Notes under the pieces: generated by a model
Database searches by the model: none
Seen by the model: only the letters and a program-made list of their open reading frames with translations
Told to the model about the DNA's origin: nothing
NCBI RefSeq assembly: GCF_004801395.1
Contig: NZ_SSOA01000005.1
Coordinates: forward strand, 1 to 64,000
DNA length: 64,000 nucleotides
Origin: Gillisella terrae
GTDB lineage: Bacteria > Pseudomonadota > Alphaproteobacteria > Rhizobiales > Rhizobiaceae
Reading direction: 5' to 3'
Position numbers and translations under genes: made by a program
Shown: piece after piece, positions 54,831 to 63,165 of the stretch
Position numbering within the stretch: position 1 is the first letter of the stretch
Layout: each line of letters opens with the position of its first letter

Positions 54831-56528
54831 TTATTTTACCCAAGCCTGCGACATCACCCAGCGGTTCTGTTTGTTGAACAGGTAATTGCCAAGCCGGGCT
54901 GAGGTGAAGTTGACGCTTTTGGGCGTAAACAGCGGGGCCAGCGGAGCCTGCTCCATAAAGGCCTTGTCAATCTTGGCCCAATTGGCATTGGCAGCATCCG
55001 GGTTGGTCACGGCCAGCGCCATGGTGTCCTGCATCTGCTTGTCCAGATCCTTGTTGCAATAGCCTGAGATGTTGATTGAGGAATCGCTGCCGGGATGGAT
55101 GCTATCGCAAGAGAGCAGCACGTTGATAAAGTCCGAGGCTGCGGGATAATCCATGAACCATTGCGACACGCTGATCTGCACATTGTTGTTGGTGTTCTGG
55201 ATATAGGTGAACTGGATATTGGTCGAGATAGCCTTCATTGAGGCATCAAAGCCAAGCTCGGTGAGCAGACTTTGCAGATAGGTGCCAATACCACGGCTTA
55301 CGGCGGTGTCTTCGACAATGACCGTTACCTTTTGGCCCGCGGTGCCACTTTCCTTGATCAGCGCCTTGGCCTTGTCCATATCGGGTTCGCTCCAGCTCTC
55401 GCCGGGGTCTTTGGTATAAATGCAGCTTGGTGCGAAGCCGGGAAAGTCTGGTGGCAGGATCTGGCAGGTTGGCGTGGCCAACACGTCACCGCCATAAAGG
55501 CCCACAAGGGCATCACGGTCCAGCGCATAGTTTACGGCCTGACGCACTTTAACGTTGTTGAATGGCGGCAGATTGGTGTTCATTGGCGCATACCAGAAAG
55601 CCGCCAGCGGATCGATATGCATCTGCTTGGCATATTTCGAGCCGAGTTCCGGCAGCCGGTCCGTGGGTGGTGGGTCAAACATCCAATCCACCTGACCATT
55701 TTGTATCGCGTTGATGGTGGCCTCTTCCGTCATGCCGAACTTGTAGTCGATCTCATCGACATAACCATCGGGTTGGGCATCTACACTCCATTCCTTGAAA
55801 TGCGGATTGCGCTTCAGCACCATCTGTTCATTGGGGTTATAGCTGACAATCATATAGGGGCCGGTGGCGGGAAGGGGTGTTGTGCCAGCGTCCTTGGCAG
55901 GCGTATCGGCAGGCAAAATGCTGGCATGGGGCACAGCCAGCTTGTCAAAAAATTCCGAATCCGGGGCCACCAGATGGATGGTAACCGTGCCCGCTGCATC
56001 ATCGGCAATCACGCCGCCGTCGAGTGTGCAGGTCGCCCCATTGGCAATGCATTTATCCGCACCAACAAAGCCGTTGTAGAAGCTGCCGGTGGTGGGACCA
56101 TTGACCTTGAAAATGCGCTGAAACGAGGCCAGCACATCCGATGGCTTCAGCTCCTTGCCATTGGAAAACATAATGCCTTTGCGGATTTTGAACACATAGG
56201 TTTTGCCACCATCCTGCGGCTCGGGAATGGCTTCAGCCACATCCGGCACGATCTTGAAACCTTCGGTGCCAGCGGCCTGTTTGAACTTGACCAGACCATC
56301 ATTGGTCATCTGGAAAATCTGCCAGAACTGGCCGGTGTAGTTGATGGCCGTGTCCAGCGTGCCTGCGGCGGCAACCGCGGAAAGCACCATGGTGCCGCCG
56401 CGATGTTTGGCCATCAGATCGGCGCGCTCATCGGCATGGGCCATGCCGCCCAATGCGGTAAAGGCCAGCACACAGCCCGCAAGCCATGATGCCTTCTTTC
56501 TTGAGAAAGTCGTCAAACCCATTGTCAT
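54831..56528 (-). CDS. Peptide ABC transporter substrate-binding protein (DppA/OppA family)
   Basis: About 565 residues from ATG 56528 (or 56522). Signal peptide with KKASWLAGCVLAFTALGGMAHA cut near residue 31. The SBP_bac_5 fold shows the FKIRKGIMFSNGKELKPSDV block near residue 125 and VRQAVNYALDRDALV near 320. Captures peptides or similar amides in the periplasm. A cysteine in the signal region is not in a lipobox. Confidence 0.92.
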   Translation of the reverse strand: MTMGLTTFSRKKASWLAGCVLAFTALGGMAHADERADLMAKHRGGTMVLSAVAAAGTLDTAINYTGQFWQIFQMTNDGLVKFKQAAGTEGFKIVPDVAEAIPEPQDGGKTYVFKIRKGIMFSNGKELKPSDVLASFQRIFKVNGPTTGSFYNGFVGADKCIANGATCTLDGGVIADDAAGTVTIHLVAPDSEFFDKLAVPHASILPADTPAKDAGTTPLPATGPYMIVSYNPNEQMVLKRNPHFKEWSVDAQPDGYVDEIDYKFGMTEEATINAIQNGQVDWMFDPPPTDRLPELGSKYAKQMHIDPLAAFWYAPMNTNLPPFNNVKVRQAVNYALDRDALVGLYGGDVLATPTCQILPPDFPGFAPSCIYTKDPGESWSEPDMDKAKALIKESGTAGQKVTVIVEDTAVSRGIGTYLQSLLTELGFDASMKAISTNIQFTYIQNTNNNVQISVSQWFMDYPAASDFINVLLSCDSIHPGSDSSINISGYCNKDLDKQMQDTMALAVTNPDAANANWAKIDKAFMEQAPLAPLFTPKSVNFTSARLGNYLFNKQNRWVMSQAWVK

Positions 56529-56583
56529 GATCGTGTTGTTCCCGTTGTTATTGTTGGGCAGTTCAGTGGTCTTCAAAGAGCTT

Positions 56584-57477
56584 TCAGGCCGCTTTGCTAT
56601 CCAAAAACGCCTGCACAACAGCCATGCAGGCTTCTCTTTCTTCAACATGCGGCATGTGGCTGGAGTGCTCAAAAATGTGCCAGCGCACATCCGGAATTTC
56701 ATCGGCATAGGGCTGCACGCAGGCCTTGGTGGCCTCGTCAAAATGGCCTGAGATCAAAAGCGTCGGCACATTGATGCTGGAAAGACGTCCCTCAATGGTC
56801 CAATCCTTCATGGTGCCAATCACGTGGAATTCGTTGGGACCATTCATGGTGTGATAAACCGTCGGATCGGCGGCAATGGCGTCAAAGGTGCGCTGCACTT
56901 CGGGCGGCATGGGCACAATGCGGCACACATGGCGCTGGTTGAAAACATCGCTGGCTTCGACATATTCGGCGCTATCGGTTGTGCCTGCCTCTTCGTGTTT
57001 CAACAGTGTGGCTTGCACCTCTGGCGGCAAGGCTTCGCGCAGGCGATTTGCTTCTGCCACCCAGGTTTTCAGTGAGGCGGGCGAATTGGCAATCACCAGC
57101 GCTTTCAAGCCTTCGGGCTGATCAACCGAGAATTCAGCCCCCAGCATGCCGCCCCAGGATTGGCCCAGCAGGCAATAGCCACCGCGAATACCGAGATGGT
57201 CGATCAGATTGTGCAGCTCGGCTTTGAAGAAATCGACCGTCCAGAAATCACCGCCCTTTTCGGGCAAGTGGGTGGATTTGCCATTGCCAACCTGATCATA
57301 GTGAATGACCGCGCGACCGGTAGAGGCCATATCCTTGAAACTATCGACATAATCATGGGTGCAGCCGGGGCCGCCATGGGCAACAATCAGCGGCGCCTTG
57401 CCCGATGTCAGATCACCGGTGATGCGATACCATGTTTGATATTCGCCATAGGGTGCAAAGCCTTCAACAATAGACAC
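56584..57477 (-). CDS. Prolyl aminopeptidase-like alpha/beta hydrolase (S33)
   Basis: 297 residues from GTG 57477 with GGGAGA upstream. HGGPG oxyanion motif near residue 35, GQSWGG with nucleophile Ser107, SGHFDE with Asp247 and SSHMPH with His274 complete the triad. No signal peptide, so cytoplasmic. In the operon it probably cleaves the peptide or amide brought in by the transporter, and it lies right after the amiR-like gene. Confidence 0.88.
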   Translation of the reverse strand: MSIVEGFAPYGEYQTWYRITGDLTSGKAPLIVAHGGPGCTHDYVDSFKDMASTGRAVIHYDQVGNGKSTHLPEKGGDFWTVDFFKAELHNLIDHLGIRGGYCLLGQSWGGMLGAEFSVDQPEGLKALVIANSPASLKTWVAEANRLREALPPEVQATLLKHEEAGTTDSAEYVEASDVFNQRHVCRIVPMPPEVQRTFDAIAADPTVYHTMNGPNEFHVIGTMKDWTIEGRLSSINVPTLLISGHFDEATKACVQPYADEIPDVRWHIFEHSSHMPHVEEREACMAVVQAFLDSKAA

Positions 57478-57516
57478 GTCTTTTAATCTCCCGTTTTTAT
57501 GATGTTCGGCAAAGGT

Positions 57517-58107
57517 TTATGCTTTTCTCGAAAATGCCCGGTCCTGCCGACAGATGGCCTCTGCCGCGTCTTCAAGGGTCATGCCCCAGTCCATCGCCAC
57601 CCGGCGCAATTGCTGCCAGGCGGCAGCCTCGCTTTCGCATCCGCGTTGCAGCAGTTCTAAGATGGCGTGCACAACGATGGGGCGCTGCCGCAGCCGCGTT
57701 TCAAGCACGCGAATATCTTCGGCCTGCGCTCTCGCGCCTTCATAGGCATGGGCGGCAATCAACAGAGCACTGTAGGCCCCTGTCGATCCCACCGGCTTCA
57801 ACACATGGGCGTTGGAGCCTTGGGACAGCGCCCAGGCAATGCGCCCCGGCGTTTCCGAGCCAATCAGCGCAATCATCGGCATCGGGGCAAATCCGGCTGG
57901 CCAGGGAAACTGGCCGTCATGACCCATGTCGGCATCAAAAAACACCACATTGGCACTGGCATGAGATTCATCGAGCTGTGGCCAGACCACAGTGACCCGA
58001 ATATGCAGGGCCTCGAGCTGTCGTTTCAGCGCATCAACGGAAGGGTGATCGCGGTGCAGAATCACCGCATGCCAGCAGGTGAGATCCGGACGGTTCGGGC
58101 CAGTCAT
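57517..58107 (-). CDS. amiR: AmiR-like ANTAR antitermination regulator
   Basis: 196 residues. N-terminal pseudo-receiver without a clear phosphorylation Asp set, a helical linker near residues 120-140, and a C-terminal ANTAR RNA-binding domain (ETRLRQRPIVVHAILEL...AAWQQLRRVAMDWGMTLEDAAEAI). AmiR of Pseudomonas binds leader RNA and prevents termination; AmiC holds it inactive until an amide binds. Here it overlaps the amiC-like gene by four bases. Confidence 0.88.
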   Translation of the reverse strand: MTGPNRPDLTCWHAVILHRDHPSVDALKRQLEALHIRVTVVWPQLDESHASANVVFFDADMGHDGQFPWPAGFAPMPMIALIGSETPGRIAWALSQGSNAHVLKPVGSTGAYSALLIAAHAYEGARAQAEDIRVLETRLRQRPIVVHAILELLQRGCESEAAAWQQLRRVAMDWGMTLEDAAEAICRQDRAFSRKA

Positions 58108-59276
58108 TTGATCACCGTGAAGCTGCGGGATGGTCGCGGCAGTGTTGCGGACATCTCCCGGTGGTGAGAGCGCAGCAGATAGGGGTCGGCGCTTACCGCC
58201 TCGCTGGCCTGCTGAAACACGTGGTATGCCCCGCTTGCTGTGGAAACCCCGATATGGGGCCTTAGAGCCGCATGGTGAGTCTTCGGATCAATCCGCAAAC
58301 TGCCGATGGGTGTCTCAAAGGTGCGGGCTGTGGCCATGGTGCGAATGGCCTCCGGCGCGTCGGTGCCAGCATCCATCATGCAATCGGCCAGCACGCACAC
58401 CGCCGTATAGGCCGACACAAAGGGGGTGGTGAGGCAGCGCTCGGTCCCATAACGTTTTGCGATCTGGGCTTTGAAGGCGGCATTTTCCGGGGTTTCCAGT
58501 CCATCGAAATAGACCGATGTGGCAATATGGCCAGCCTTTGCCGTTTCACTCAAATCGGTAAGGTCGGTTTCGCACAGATTGCACGCGACAATGGGGCGCA
58601 TCTCAGGTGCAAAATCAGGATCTTCGCGGCGAAGGCCATCATAGGCCTGCAAAAAGGCCACGGCCGATTGCCCCACCAGATTGCTCAAAATGAAATCGGG
58701 TTTCTTGCGGCGGATTTCATCGATCAAATGGTCGATATCGGTTGCGCCAAGCGGCACAAAGCGCTCAGACACCACTTCGCCGCCGGCCAGTTCGGTGATT
58801 TCCCGCGCAATCCGGCTGATCTCCCAGCCCCAGATATAATTGGAGCCAACGATGAAGGGGCGGCACCCAAACCGCGCCAGGACATGAGCGAACAAGGGTA
58901 ATAAATGCTGATTGGGACAGGCCCCCAGATAGATCACACTGTCGCTGGCCTCATAGCCCTCATAGGGAAAGGCATACCATAGCAATGCCCCATGGCGCTC
59001 CACCACGGGCAGGATTTCTTTACGGCTCCATGAGGTGATGGAACCGATGATATGGCGACAGCCTTGCTGACGCACAGCCGTTTCGGCAAAACTTGCATAG
59101 CGTTCGGCGTTGCCGCCGGGATCAGCAATCACCGGCTCGATCTGAAATGCAATATCAGCGTTGCAATTGATCTGGGCGATGGCGGTCATGGCACCCTCCA
59201 TGGCCTCGCGCCCCAGCGCGCCATAGGTACCGGTGGTGGAGTAAAGAAGAGAGACGGGAACAGTTGTCCTGCTCAT
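58104..59276 (-). CDS. amiC: AmiC-like ligand-sensing protein
   Basis: 390 residues from ATG 59276. VPVSLLYSTTGTYGALGREAMEGA is the type I periplasmic-binding fold of AmiC/urea/branched amino-acid binding proteins, but there is no signal peptide, as in cytoplasmic AmiC. IIGSITSWSRKEILPVVE and WYAFPYEG fit the AmiC/FmdD group. It should bind AmiR and release it on binding the operon's inducer, perhaps an amide or small peptide. Confidence 0.88.
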   Translation of the reverse strand: MSRTTVPVSLLYSTTGTYGALGREAMEGAMTAIAQINCNADIAFQIEPVIADPGGNAERYASFAETAVRQQGCRHIIGSITSWSRKEILPVVERHGALLWYAFPYEGYEASDSVIYLGACPNQHLLPLFAHVLARFGCRPFIVGSNYIWGWEISRIAREITELAGGEVVSERFVPLGATDIDHLIDEIRRKKPDFILSNLVGQSAVAFLQAYDGLRREDPDFAPEMRPIVACNLCETDLTDLSETAKAGHIATSVYFDGLETPENAAFKAQIAKRYGTERCLTTPFVSAYTAVCVLADCMMDAGTDAPEAIRTMATARTFETPIGSLRIDPKTHHAALRPHIGVSTASGAYHVFQQASEAVSADPYLLRSHHREMSATLPRPSRSFTVIK

Positions 59277-59387
59277 GTCGCCGGTTTCCGATTGTCCCAG
59301 TTCACAGCAAACTGCGCCATGCAATCACCTGTCCTTTGCGCTCCCCCATGTGCAGCTGAACCGCAGATGGATGCTGATCTTTGCAAA

Positions 59388-59431
59388 CAAAAAGCCCCGA
59401 TCCGTCGGCAGACGGAAATCGGGGCTTTTTT
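59388..59431. terminator. Strong hairpin with T-runs on both strands, upstream of amiC
   Basis: AAGCCCCGAT (59392-59401) pairs with ATCGGGGCTT (59418-59427) around a GTC/GAC inner stem, with A and T runs on either side, so it can terminate either strand. It lies 112 bases before amiC. It could be the end of the marR-clcA-HPP transcript or the attenuator that the AmiR-like protein overcomes. Confidence 0.75.
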
Positions 59432-59461
59432 GCCATTGGCACCAATGCCATGTTGAGACCA

Positions 59462-59490
59462 ACGCTACATTTGGATTAGTTTTTAGTCAA
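59462..59490 (-). promoter_or_regulatory. Possible promoter of the amiC operon
   Basis: On the minus strand TTGACT (59485-59490), 17 bases, then TAGCGT (59462-59467). A start near 59455 would place the hairpin at 59388-59431 in the leader. The -10 is poor, so this is tentative. Confidence 0.35.
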
Positions 59491-59572
59491 TAATTTTTTG
59501 TGCCTATATTTTGACCCTCTCGATAACGTGACCGCATCGCGAAAGTGTTTTGTGCAGGGACATGTCTTATCG

Positions 59573-60769
59573 TCAGGGCGTTTGCCCCGGTTGAGGGCTA
59601 TCAACATTTTCTGCTGAGACCTCAGCGTCACCGCGCGAAATCCGGCGCGCCATGGCGGCAATGAGGTCTGTTCTTGTGACGATCCCGACAATTTTGTCAT
59701 ATTCCAGCACGGGAACGGCATCCACATCCCCTTCGCTCATCATAGGCATCAGCACACTCATCGGCGTTGAGGTGATGGCCCTAGGAATTGTAACGCTCAT
59801 GATATCGGCGGCCAAAACCGGCTTTTCTCTTTCGCGGTCAACAAGCCTTTTCAGGGCTGGCAAAAAGCCCCGGTCGAGACGCAAAGCGTCTTCGCGCGCA
59901 CGGCTGATGAGGTGGATTTGAAAGATAACGCCCAGAAATTTCGAGTGTTCTCCGACCACGGGCAAAGAGGTGAACCTGTGACGCCTGAACAGGTCTGCCA
60001 CTTCACTGAGCGGCGTGTCTGTCTTCACCGTAATCAGGTTTCGAGACATGATATCGGCGGCGGTTGTCGGGCTGGCGTGGTGGGTTGCGGCCTGCATTTC
60101 AGCCGCACCAATCAGACGCGCAAGGTCTTCGACACCCAGATTGAATGTCTGCCGGTAGCGATCGAGAAGGGTTGTCAATTCCTGTTCGGAAAGACCCAGC
60201 CTTTTCAACGGTGCGGCATCTTGTGTTCCATGCTGGTTTGGAGCATCGAATTGTCTGAATGGATAGTGCCGACCGGTCAACTTGGCATAGACAATTGCGA
60301 CCAGAACAAGAGCTGCGGTTCCGGCGGCAACAGGTGTCAGCGCGAACCAGAAGCCGAGATCATGAACGGCGGCAGGACTCATTGCCGCTGTCATGGCGAC
60401 GGCTCCTGCGGGAGGATGAACCGCCCGAAGCGTCATCATGGCGGTAATGGCAAGCCCGACCGCAAGGGCAATCCGCAAAGCAGGATCGTTGACCATCATG
60501 GAAACAGCCACACCAACCAGGGCCGCAGAGGTGTTTCCGACAATGGCAGACCAGGGCTGGGCAAGAGGGCTATTGGGGACCGCGAACAGCAAAACCGACG
60601 TGGCACCAAAGGGTGCAACAAGATATAGACCCAGCCTTAAATCGACACTGGGGGATAGCAAAAACAGCCCGACCAGTCCCAGACCAAGGAGTGCGCCGAA
60701 GCCCGCCCGAGCCGCTTCCACCGCGGAGGTGCGGGCCACGACGGGGCCAAATGAGCGTAAAATCTGCAA
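59573..60769 (-). CDS. HPP-family membrane protein with two CBS domains
   Basis: About 398 residues from TTG 60769 with AGAGGA upstream. Four or five helices in residues 25-190 include the family motif VHPPAGA near 117. Two CBS domains follow (AADIMSRNLITVKTDTPLSEV near 245 and AADIMSVTIPRAITSTPMSVL near 325). HPP proteins are proposed anion (nitrite) transporters in plastids and cyanobacteria, and CBS pairs usually bind adenine nucleotides. It follows the ClC gene by 137 bases on the same strand. Confidence 0.87.
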   Translation of the reverse strand: MQILRSFGPVVARTSAVEAARAGFGALLGLGLVGLFLLSPSVDLRLGLYLVAPFGATSVLLFAVPNSPLAQPWSAIVGNTSAALVGVAVSMMVNDPALRIALAVGLAITAMMTLRAVHPPAGAVAMTAAMSPAAVHDLGFWFALTPVAAGTAALVLVAIVYAKLTGRHYPFRQFDAPNQHGTQDAAPLKRLGLSEQELTTLLDRYRQTFNLGVEDLARLIGAAEMQAATHHASPTTAADIMSRNLITVKTDTPLSEVADLFRRHRFTSLPVVGEHSKFLGVIFQIHLISRAREDALRLDRGFLPALKRLVDREREKPVLAADIMSVTIPRAITSTPMSVLMPMMSEGDVDAVPVLEYDKIVGIVTRTDLIAAMARRISRGDAEVSAENVDSPQPGQTP

Positions 60770-60906
60770 GGCCTGTTCCTCTTTTAAAACGTCTGCAAAC
60801 TTCAGACATGTCTCATGGTTATGGCATTTCGCAAGAGCGTGTTTTCAAAGGTAATAATGATGGCCTGTCCACTCCCCGGTCGTTTTGATGGCAGGGGAGG
60901 GGGCTT

Positions 60907-62322
60907 TCAGCGATGGGGAGCAGAGGCGGGGACATATTCTCCGGGAACATGGGTTCCGCGCCGCGACAATTTTTCGGTCATGATCGTGGTTTTCATGGCA
61001 AACGCAGAGACCAGAAAGGCCGCAACGCAACCGGTGATCAACGGCAGCAGGGTGTTGAACTGTCCGGTGATTTCCATGGCAAACAGAATTGACGCAAAGA
61101 GCGCGCGCGACGCTCCGGCAAAACTTGCGGCCATGCCAACAAGCGCTGCCATGCGCAAATCCACAGCCAGCCCGATTGCGCCAAGTCCTTGGCCAAGCAA
61201 CACGCCGAGCGCGCCACCAATTGTAAAAATTGGCGCAAGCGTGCCGCCAGATGTGCCACTGCCAAGTGCAACAGACCACGACACAAATTTCAGCAAGCAG
61301 AAAACACCGAGAGCCGTGCCCACGAACTGGCCACTGAGTATGCGATCAATATTGTCGTAGCCCACGCCCATGGTATTGGGCGCGATAAACCCGATGATGC
61401 CCACAACAAGCCCGCCTATGGCTGGCCACCACATCCAATGAATGGGGAGTTTCTCAAACAGATCCTCAATGTGATAGACGGATTTTGTCATGAGAATCGA
61501 GAAGACCCCAAGCGCCAGCCCTTCCAGCGCATAGGTCATGAGCATGTCCGGTGTGGCCGGTGGCAAAATGGGCACATTGAAAACGGGTGCGACACCAAAA
61601 AGCAAAGGGCGCATTGCCATTGCAACCAACACAGACAGAATAAGCGGCACAAAGGAGCGGGGGCGGAATTCGAAGACCAGCAATTCGATAGCCAGCAACA
61701 CGGCGGCAAAAGGTGTGGCAAAAATGGCTGTCATGCCGCCTGCGGCACCTGCGGCCAGCAGCACTTTTCGCTCATGCGCCGAAACATGAATAAATTGCCC
61801 AAACAGGGAGCCAAGCGCGCCGCCCGTGGCGATGATAGGGCCTTCTGCCCCAAAAGGTCCGCCCGTGCCAATGGAAATTGCCGCCGACAAGGGTTTTAGA
61901 AATGTCATGCGAACAGGAATGCGGCTCTCATTGGTGAGGATTTGCTCCATGGCCTCTGGAATGCCATGTCCGCGAATAGCTTTGGCCCCGTATTTTGCCA
62001 TGAAGCCGACGATGACCGAGCCGACAATCGGCACAAGCACAACCCATAGGCCAAGATGATGACCCGCTGGGGATACCAGATCACCTGAAATACGCCCATA
62101 AAAGGCGAGATTGGTGACAAAGCCAATCAGAGAGACGAGAAGGCGGGCAACAACCGTCACCACAGCGGCCACGGCCATGCAAAGAGCACAAATCAGCAGG
62201 CTGCGCGCATCCAAGGCACGCGGGTGTTTCTCTACCGCGGCATTTTCGATCAAGGGTGCAAGGCCAGCGGATAGCGGCAGACCCGCTGTCGTCGAGGCTT
62301 TTTCCACATCATGGAAACTCAT
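60907..62322 (-). CDS. clcA: ClC-family chloride channel or H+/Cl- antiporter
   Basis: 471 residues with about ten membrane segments. The three anion-selectivity regions are GHGIPEAME (GSGIP in E. coli ClcA), GTGGPFGAEGP with the gating Glu, and GSGTSGGTLAP. The serine that binds the central anion in ClcA is replaced by His here. It overlaps the marR gene by four bases, so it is the direct target of that regulator. Confidence 0.92.
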   Translation of the reverse strand: MSFHDVEKASTTAGLPLSAGLAPLIENAAVEKHPRALDARSLLICALCMAVAAVVTVVARLLVSLIGFVTNLAFYGRISGDLVSPAGHHLGLWVVLVPIVGSVIVGFMAKYGAKAIRGHGIPEAMEQILTNESRIPVRMTFLKPLSAAISIGTGGPFGAEGPIIATGGALGSLFGQFIHVSAHERKVLLAAGAAGGMTAIFATPFAAVLLAIELLVFEFRPRSFVPLILSVLVAMAMRPLLFGVAPVFNVPILPPATPDMLMTYALEGLALGVFSILMTKSVYHIEDLFEKLPIHWMWWPAIGGLVVGIIGFIAPNTMGVGYDNIDRILSGQFVGTALGVFCLLKFVSWSVALGSGTSGGTLAPIFTIGGALGVLLGQGLGAIGLAVDLRMAALVGMAASFAGASRALFASILFAMEITGQFNTLLPLITGCVAAFLVSAFAMKTTIMTEKLSRRGTHVPGEYVPASAPHR

Positions 62323-62795
62323 GGGTTGCTCCCTTCAAAGAAAAGTTGTGGCACCGCCTCGCTCAAGTTGGCAGCCTCGGTTAGCGCTTTCAGTCCTTGC
62401 GCCAAGGCCGTGCGGTTTTCGCTGCTCAGCGCGGCGATGGCGTCAATGAGTTCTTCCTGCGGTGTCCGTGCTTGATCGCGAACAACTTTGCGCCCGGCCG
62501 CCGAGAGATAAAGTTCAACCCTGCGCCGGTCGTCCTTGGCCGTTCGGCGCTCAAGCAAGCCATTAGCCTCAAGCTTTGCTACCATTTCCGAGGCCGTGCT
62601 TTGGTGCGTGTGGGTCAATGCGGCGAGGTCATTGACTGATGCGCCTTCGCAAGTCTCAAGCGTTCTCAATACAAAGATCTGCGCACTGGTGAAGCCTTCG
62701 TATTGTGTGGAGGCGCGTCGCAACGCCTGCACAATGCGGCGAAGGGAATCCATGATGGCTTGTGCTTCAGAGGTCGAAAGATCAGTCTCTATCAT
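62319..62795 (-). CDS. MarR-family transcriptional regulator
   Basis: 158 residues from ATG 62795; the longer frame upstream would run through the operator. Winged helix with LAALTHTHQSTASEMVAKLEANGLLERRTAKDDRRRVELYLSA, typical of MarR. First gene of marR-clcA-HPP. The start codon lies inside the long palindrome, so it should repress itself and the two transporters until a ligand or oxidant is sensed. Confidence 0.92.
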   Translation of the reverse strand: MIETDLSTSEAQAIMDSLRRIVQALRRASTQYEGFTSAQIFVLRTLETCEGASVNDLAALTHTHQSTASEMVAKLEANGLLERRTAKDDRRRVELYLSAAGRKVVRDQARTPQEELIDAIAALSSENRTALAQGLKALTEAANLSEAVPQLFFEGSNP

Positions 62796-62835
62796 AATAT
62801 ATCGGCTCCAATTCAATTGGAACCGATATATTATG
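62793..62835. promoter_or_regulatory. MarR operator palindrome over the marR start
   Basis: Arms 62793-62813 and 62815-62835 are 21 bases each with one mismatch (CATAATATATCGG and CCGATATATTATG at the ends). The core CCAATT-C-AATTGG is the size of a MarR dimer site, and the whole could hold two dimers. Confidence 0.8.
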
Positions 62836-63069
62836 AGCTGTCCATTGTCCAGATCGATCAAACGTGCCTTCGCGTGCATAAAACCGCATTCCAAACACGG
62901 ATGCACGCGCCGCGACAATGAGGTCTTGGGCTTTGAAATATGCAGTAGGCGCTGTAATATGTAGTTTGCAAATCTCCAACAATCATGTCTTTCCAAGCCA
63001 TAGAAAGACGCTCACCAAAGCGGTGCCAAAACCCTTGACTATGATTCGAGGAAATGCGATTCTCTGCTT

Positions 63070-63119
63070 GCTACAGTTCGAGAAGGGCTTCCACGACGGA
63101 AACGTTTGGGGGCCTTTTT
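63070..63119 (+). ncRNA. Second repABC counter-transcribed RNA
   Basis: TTGACT (63035-63040), 17 bases, GATTCT (63058-63063), then a ~50-base RNA ending in stem GGCTTCC/GGGGGCC (63086-63092 with 63108-63114) and T5. In the region 63001-63120 it differs at only about five positions from the locus at 35852-35970, read on the opposite strand. Beyond 63001 the match ends and no repC follows. Confidence 0.85.
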
Positions 63120-63165
63120 CTTTTGATCAGCGTCCTTTGCGAAAAGATGAAAACCCTGCCACCTG

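Noticed and set aside
55272-56489. 405-codon plus-strand frame opposite the peptide-binding protein
   Set aside because: Antisense to a well-supported gene with signal peptide and family motifs; no ribosome site.
59388-59460. Canonical two-hexaloop ANTAR target RNA
   Set aside because: Hairpins are present, but the loops do not show the A1/G4 hexaloop pattern I would expect, so I call only a terminator and leave AmiR binding as a hypothesis.
62900-63000. Remnant of repC beside the second ctRNA
   Set aside because: I compared the bases beyond the ctRNA match with the start of repC and found no similarity; only a GTCTTTC/GAAAGAC hairpin at the junction.
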